From: JACRBK01 sp964427955
GTDB taxonomy: Bacteria > Chloroflexota > Anaerolineae > Aggregatilineales > Aggregatilineaceae
Assembly (NCBI GenBank): GCA_964427955.1
Contig: CAYRWY010000222.1
Location: 1-9,400 of the forward strand
Reading direction: 5' to 3'
Length of the DNA: 9,400 bases
Made by a program: the position numbers and the translations under genes. Below, one piece after another: positions 6,074-9,400 of this stretch. The notes under the pieces were generated by a model that was not told the DNA's origin, did no database searches, and saw only the letters and a list, made by a program, of their open reading frames with translations. Every line of letters starts with the position of its first letter. Position 1 is the first letter of the stretch.

Positions 6074-7386
6074 TGCTTAAACGTCTTGCGCTTTTGGCCG
6101 TCGTTGTCATGCTGGTGGCCGGTCTGGCCCCTCGCGGTGGTGTCAGCGCCCAGGATTCCAAACCCTGGTGCGGCACGGACAAAGAAGTTAACCTCACCTT
6201 CATCGCCGGTACTGTCGGTGGCGAGCACGATGTCTATGTGAAATTGGCTGATCGTTTCACCGCGGAAGTCTGCCCGAATATTAAGGTCAAAGTTGTCGAG
6301 CGCCCGGAAAGCACGACCGACACGCTGGCCCAGTACCAGCAGTTCTTCGAAGGTCAAAGCCCGGACCTGGACCTGTTCATGGTGGACGTCGTGTGGCCCG
6401 CGCTGATCGCCGAGCACCTGCTGGACGTCAATGAGATCATCGACCCGGCCCTGCTCGAACGCTTCTACCCGTCCCTGATCAACGCCTACACCGTCGATGG
6501 CCGCCTGGTGGCGCTGCCCTGGTTCGCCGGTGGTGGGATGCTCTACTACCGCTCCGACCTGCTGGAGAAGTACGGCGTTGAAGTGCCGACGACCTGGGAC
6601 GAACTGGCCGTCGCGGCCAAGACCATCCAGGATGGCGAGCGCGCTGCGGGCAACGATGCGTTCTGGGGCTTCGTGTTCCAGGGCAAGGCCTACGAAGGCC
6701 TGACCTGCGACGCCCTCGAATGGCAGGTTTCCAATGGCGGTGGCCGCATCCTCAGCCCCGAGGGCGTGATCGAAGTCAACGATCCCGCCTCTATCGAAAT
6801 CTTCGACAAGGTCGCGAGCTGGGTTGGCGATTTCGTTCCGCCCGAAGCGACCACCTACAGTGAAGAAGAATCCCGTGGTGTCTGGCAGGCCGGCAACGCT
6901 GCGTTCATGCGCAACTGGGCCTACGCCTTCACGCTTGGCCAGGCCGATGACAGCGTGATCAAGGACAAATTCAACGTCTCGCCGCTGCCCGGCAAGGAAG
7001 CTGGCATGAGCGCCGCGACGCTGGGTGGTTGGGGCCTCGCCATCTCGAAGTACTCCGCGAATCCCGAAGCCGCCGTGGCGTTCGCCAACTGGCTGACCGA
7101 CTACGATGCGCTGGTCGAATTCCACCTGGCGCGTGGTGAGCAGCCCGTGCTGCCCGCCCTGTACGAAGATCCTCAGTTGCAGGCCGCTCTGCCGTACCTG
7201 GCCTTCACCGGCAACATCCTGGATGCAGCCACCCCGCGTCCCGGCGTCGCTGGCAGCCAGTATGCGAAAGTCTCGGAACTGTACTACACCGCTGTCAATG
7301 GCATCCTGTCGGGCAGCTCGGACGCCACGACCGCCATGGACAAGCTCGAACTCGATCTGGCCGACCTGGGCTTCGAACTGCCGTAA
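6073..7386 (+). CDS. Extracellular sugar-binding protein of a CUT1 ABC importer
   Basis: This is a 437-residue solute-binding protein that captures sugar outside the membrane and delivers it to the importer. Residues 1-26 are a signal peptide (MLKR, hydrophobic run, VSA cleaved before Gln27). There is no lipobox cysteine, so as written it is not lipid-anchored. The SBP_bac_1-type fold is shown by DLDLFMVDVVW (about 98-108), VDGRLVALPWFAGGGMLYYR (141-160), YGVEVPTTWDEL (167-178) and WGFVFQGKAYEGLTCDALEW (198-217). The last block resembles trehalose/maltose or alpha-glucoside binding proteins (ThuE-like). That assignment is from memory and moderate. Cys33 and Cys67 could form a disulfide. It is the first gene of the operon, behind a repressible promoter, and is followed by a hairpin and a permease gene, the usual CUT1 order. 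The extension to 5998 is rejected on signal peptide and ribosome-site grounds. Confidence 0.93.
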   Translation: MLKRLALLAVVVMLVAGLAPRGGVSAQDSKPWCGTDKEVNLTFIAGTVGGEHDVYVKLADRFTAEVCPNIKVKVVERPESTTDTLAQYQQFFEGQSPDLDLFMVDVVWPALIAEHLLDVNEIIDPALLERFYPSLINAYTVDGRLVALPWFAGGGMLYYRSDLLEKYGVEVPTTWDELAVAAKTIQDGERAAGNDAFWGFVFQGKAYEGLTCDALEWQVSNGGGRILSPEGVIEVNDPASIEIFDKVASWVGDFVPPEATTYSEEESRGVWQAGNAAFMRNWAYAFTLGQADDSVIKDKFNVSPLPGKEAGMSAATLGGWGLAISKYSANPEAAVAFANWLTDYDALVEFHLARGEQPVLPALYEDPQLQAALPYLAFTGNILDAATPRPGVAGSQYAKVSELYYTAVNGILSGSSDATTAMDKLELDLADLGFELP

Positions 7387-7421
7387 CCGCAGTCGTCCTG
7401 TGAACGCCTAAGTGATCCTCG

Positions 7422-7448
7422 ACTGGGGGCAGGGCTTCTGCCCCCAGT
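7422..7448 (+). terminator. GC-rich hairpin between binding-protein and permease genes
   Basis: ACTGGGGGCAG and CTGCCCCCAGT form an 11-bp perfect stem with a GGCTT loop, 35 bases after the stop codon. Only TTT then GCATC follows, so termination is at most partial. Such hairpins in malE-malF type gaps protect the upstream message and keep the binding protein in excess over the permease. That role is inferred here. Confidence 0.7.
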
Positions 7449-7502
7449 TTGCATCTAGTCCTCAAAGACAACTCAATTCTATTGTCACAGGAGGGAACGA
7501 AG

Positions 7503-9400
7503 ATGACCCTTATTCCACCCGGTACCAGGGTGCGACGCCCCAGTGAGCAAGAGGCCATCGCGGTTGAACTGGTCAGCGGGTTATTGATGATTATTGGTCT
7601 TTTGGCCTTCGCCTACCTTTTTTACGCGATTGTTACCAACGACGATATCCGCGAGGCCACCCAGGGTCCCGACATCCCCGGGGTCGGGCTAGACGTTACC
7701 CTTCAGCAGCCTGAAGGCGAGGCGCCCTATTTCCAGCTCACCCCCCGCCCGGGCGGAGAAGCTGATCTCACCGGCATTCGCGCGGGGGACCGGCTGATCA
7801 GTGTCGACGGCGTTGACATCACCAGCCTGAGCCTGGCGGAGGTGCGCGCCCTGCTGGACGAGAAAAACGTCTCGCTCAAAGAGGATGACTTTCAGATTAC
7901 GATCCAGTTCTTGAGAGACAAGGGAGAAGGCAAGTTCAGCACCGAGGAGCGCGTCGTGCCCAAGCGCGTCGCCCCAACCGTCCCCATTGCGTACCTCAAG
8001 AGTTTCGGGTTCGTGGTCCCGCTCGTTCTGATCGTGCTGGGCGCGCTGCTGTTCCGGCTGGGCATCCGTCTGCGCAAGTACCAGATCGGCGCGGCACGCT
8101 GGGCTTTGATCACCTTCCTGTGGTTGATGATCGGCCTGGTGGTCGCCGCAGTCTGGGCCTTCTGGACCAATGGCAAAGGCGGGATCGTCGGCTCCGATCC
8201 CTTCAATTACGGCAAAGCCATCAGCCGTTCAGTGCCGTTTTTGGTCGCCATCGCTCCGCTGGCCGTGGCCTATCGCTGGCTGGGGGGTGTCGTCGAGCAG
8301 CTCTTCGTCGGCGAGGAAACCCTCACGGCGCGCCAGACGCGCTACGCCTGGACGCTCCTGATCCCGACCCTGACCGTGCTGGTCCTGGTCGCCGCCCGCC
8401 CGCTCGAACAGACTTTCATCAAAAGCCTGACCGACGATCAATTTGGCACGAACAAACCGGCCCGTTATGTGGGCTTCAAAAACTATCGGAACCTGCTCAG
8501 CTTCAAGTTTGCAACCACCGACTGCAAGAAAGATGACCAAGGCGAGTGCGCCAAGACTCCGAACGGCGCGCTCATCTGGAATCTGTCTTCGGTCGAGCAG
8601 AAAGAACGCGACAATCTGCGCGCGATGACCAGCACCGAGCGCAAGAGCTACGTACGCTACCAGGCGGCCACGACGTGGCGGCTGCCCGGCAGCGATAAGG
8701 GCTTGCAGATCCTGGGCAAAGACCCGGTCTTCTTGAATTCTATCGGCAATACCCTGCGCTTTTCTCTGATCTCAGTCGTCTTGGAACTCGTCCTGGGCCT
8801 GATCATCGCCATGGCGGTCAACTCCAGTTTCAAGGGACGCGGCCTGATGCGCGCGGCCATGCTGGTGCCCTGGGCAATCCCGACTGTCGTCTCGGCGGTA
8901 CTGTGGCAGACCATGCTGCGCGGCGACCAGACCGGCATCTTCAACAAGCTGCTGATGGACCTGGGCCTGATCTCCCAACCCAAACAGTGGTTTGCGACCA
9001 CCGGCCCCTGGATGAACTCGATCATCGCGGTGGACGTGTGGAAGACCTCCCCGTTCATGGCGCTGCTGCTGCTGGCGGGCTTGCAGATCATTCCTGGCGA
9101 TCTGTACGAGGCCGCCTCCGTCGATGGCGCGTCGAAAGTCCGGCAGTTCTTCTCGATCACCCTGCCCCTGCTGCGGCCTACGATTGCCGTGGCCCTGATC
9201 TTCCGCACATTGGATGCGCTGCGCGCGTTCGACGTGTTCCAGGTGCTGCTGGACACTACCCGGCCTTCGATGGCAACCTACAACTACACCCAACTGGTGT
9301 TGACCGGCCAGGATGGTTACGCTTCTTCCGTCGGAGTGATGATCTTCATCTTCATCTTCATCTTTACGGTTATGTACGTCAGGTTTGTGGGGATTGAACG
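7503..9400 (+). CDS. MalF-type ABC sugar permease with N-terminal PDZ domain, 3' end missing
   Basis: The frame is open for 632 codons to the window edge; AGGAGGG lies 7 bases before the ATG. Typical MalF-type CUT1 permeases are about 290-320 residues. Here a cytoplasmic RVRR tail is followed by helix 22-44, a PDZ domain at about 58-155 (TGIRAGDRLISVDGVDITSL, then a helix LAEVRALL and a final strand), and helices at about 166-186, 199-221 and 243-260. The permease core then begins at about 281 (YAWTLLIPTLTVLV, VGFKNYRNLL) with helices near 281-303, 416-439, 447-469, 505-528, 559-580 and 606-628. The EAA loop that docks the ATPase is intact at 535-555 (EAASVDGASKVRQFFSITLP). Residues about 335-405 are an insertion with Cys341 and Cys349. 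Four extra helices keep the core topology correct and place the PDZ domain and the insertion outside the cell membrane. Probably only a short C-terminal tail is missing. The partner permease and ATPase are not seen. Confidence 0.93.
   Translation, partial: MTLIPPGTRVRRPSEQEAIAVELVSGLLMIIGLLAFAYLFYAIVTNDDIREATQGPDIPGVGLDVTLQQPEGEAPYFQLTPRPGGEADLTGIRAGDRLISVDGVDITSLSLAEVRALLDEKNVSLKEDDFQITIQFLRDKGEGKFSTEERVVPKRVAPTVPIAYLKSFGFVVPLVLIVLGALLFRLGIRLRKYQIGAARWALITFLWLMIGLVVAAVWAFWTNGKGGIVGSDPFNYGKAISRSVPFLVAIAPLAVAYRWLGGVVEQLFVGEETLTARQTRYAWTLLIPTLTVLVLVAARPLEQTFIKSLTDDQFGTNKPARYVGFKNYRNLLSFKFATTDCKKDDQGECAKTPNGALIWNLSSVEQKERDNLRAMTSTERKSYVRYQAATTWRLPGSDKGLQILGKDPVFLNSIGNTLRFSLISVVLELVLGLIIAMAVNSSFKGRGLMRAAMLVPWAIPTVVSAVLWQTMLRGDQTGIFNKLLMDLGLISQPKQWFATTGPWMNSIIAVDVWKTSPFMALLLLAGLQIIPGDLYEAASVDGASKVRQFFSITLPLLRPTIAVALIFRTLDALRAFDVFQVLLDTTRPSMATYNYTQLVLTGQDGYASSVGVMIFIFIFIFTVMYVRFVGIE

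Noticed and set aside
5818..7125. 435-codon minus-strand frame opposite the binding-protein gene
   Set aside because: It lies antisense to a gene with a clear family match, signal peptide and ribosome site; its translation shows no recognisable domain and looks like a GC-rich antisense shadow.
8657..9256. 199-codon minus-strand frame opposite the permease
   Set aside because: Ser/Arg-rich shadow; the plus strand encodes an intact EAA loop and membrane helices.
1..9400. CRISPR array, tRNA or rRNA gene, insertion sequence, toxin-antitoxin or phage-defence system
   Set aside because: No direct-repeat array, cloverleaf, transposase or terminal inverted repeats were seen; the gene content is sugar transport plus secreted repeat proteins.

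Overview
The window is GC-rich bacterial chromosomal DNA with the layout of a carbohydrate-uptake locus. Long secreted proteins built from PPC-like repeats, a LacI-type regulator next to a CUT1 (maltose/trehalose-type) ABC importer, a binding protein with no visible lipidation cysteine, and strong AGGAGG-type ribosome sites fit a Chloroflexota (Anaerolineae-like) genome. No rRNA or phylogenetic marker is present, so this placement is an inference.

Left half, minus strand (about 4730 down to 1): an apparent transcription unit of three genes. It starts with an 891-residue secreted protein made of seven PPC-like beta-sandwich repeats. Ten bases later comes a 494-residue putative lipoprotein with four more repeats. 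After another 76 bases comes the N-terminal part of a GPH-family (MelB-like) sugar:cation symporter that runs off the left edge. The symporter starts at a non-ATG codon.

Centre (about 4667-6072): a divergent control region drives the repeat-protein unit leftward and a lacI-family gene rightward. The regulator is followed by a 251-base control region in front of the ABC operon. Three near-palindromic operators of the form TGGAA-NCGN-TTCCA lie just downstream of the lacI promoter (one) and inside and just after the binding-protein promoter (two). This implies autoregulation plus repression of the transporter. A degenerate fourth site overlaps the lacI stop codon and continues the helical phasing (centres 32 and 33 bp apart).

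Right half, plus strand (6073-9400): a secreted sugar-binding protein, a GC-rich hairpin, then a MalF-type permease gene that runs off the right edge. The permease is the most unusual item. Before the standard six-helix permease core it carries about 280 extra residues: a membrane helix, an extracytoplasmic PDZ domain and three more helices. It also has an insertion of about 70 residues in the first extracytoplasmic loop of the core. Its reading frame is open from 7503 to the window end.

Working model: the LacI-type protein senses a sugar and releases the ABC importer operon. The binding protein captures an alpha-glucoside-like sugar and delivers it to the PDZ-permease. The second permease and the ATPase are outside the window. 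The role of the repeat proteins is unknown; surface binding or scaffolding is plausible.
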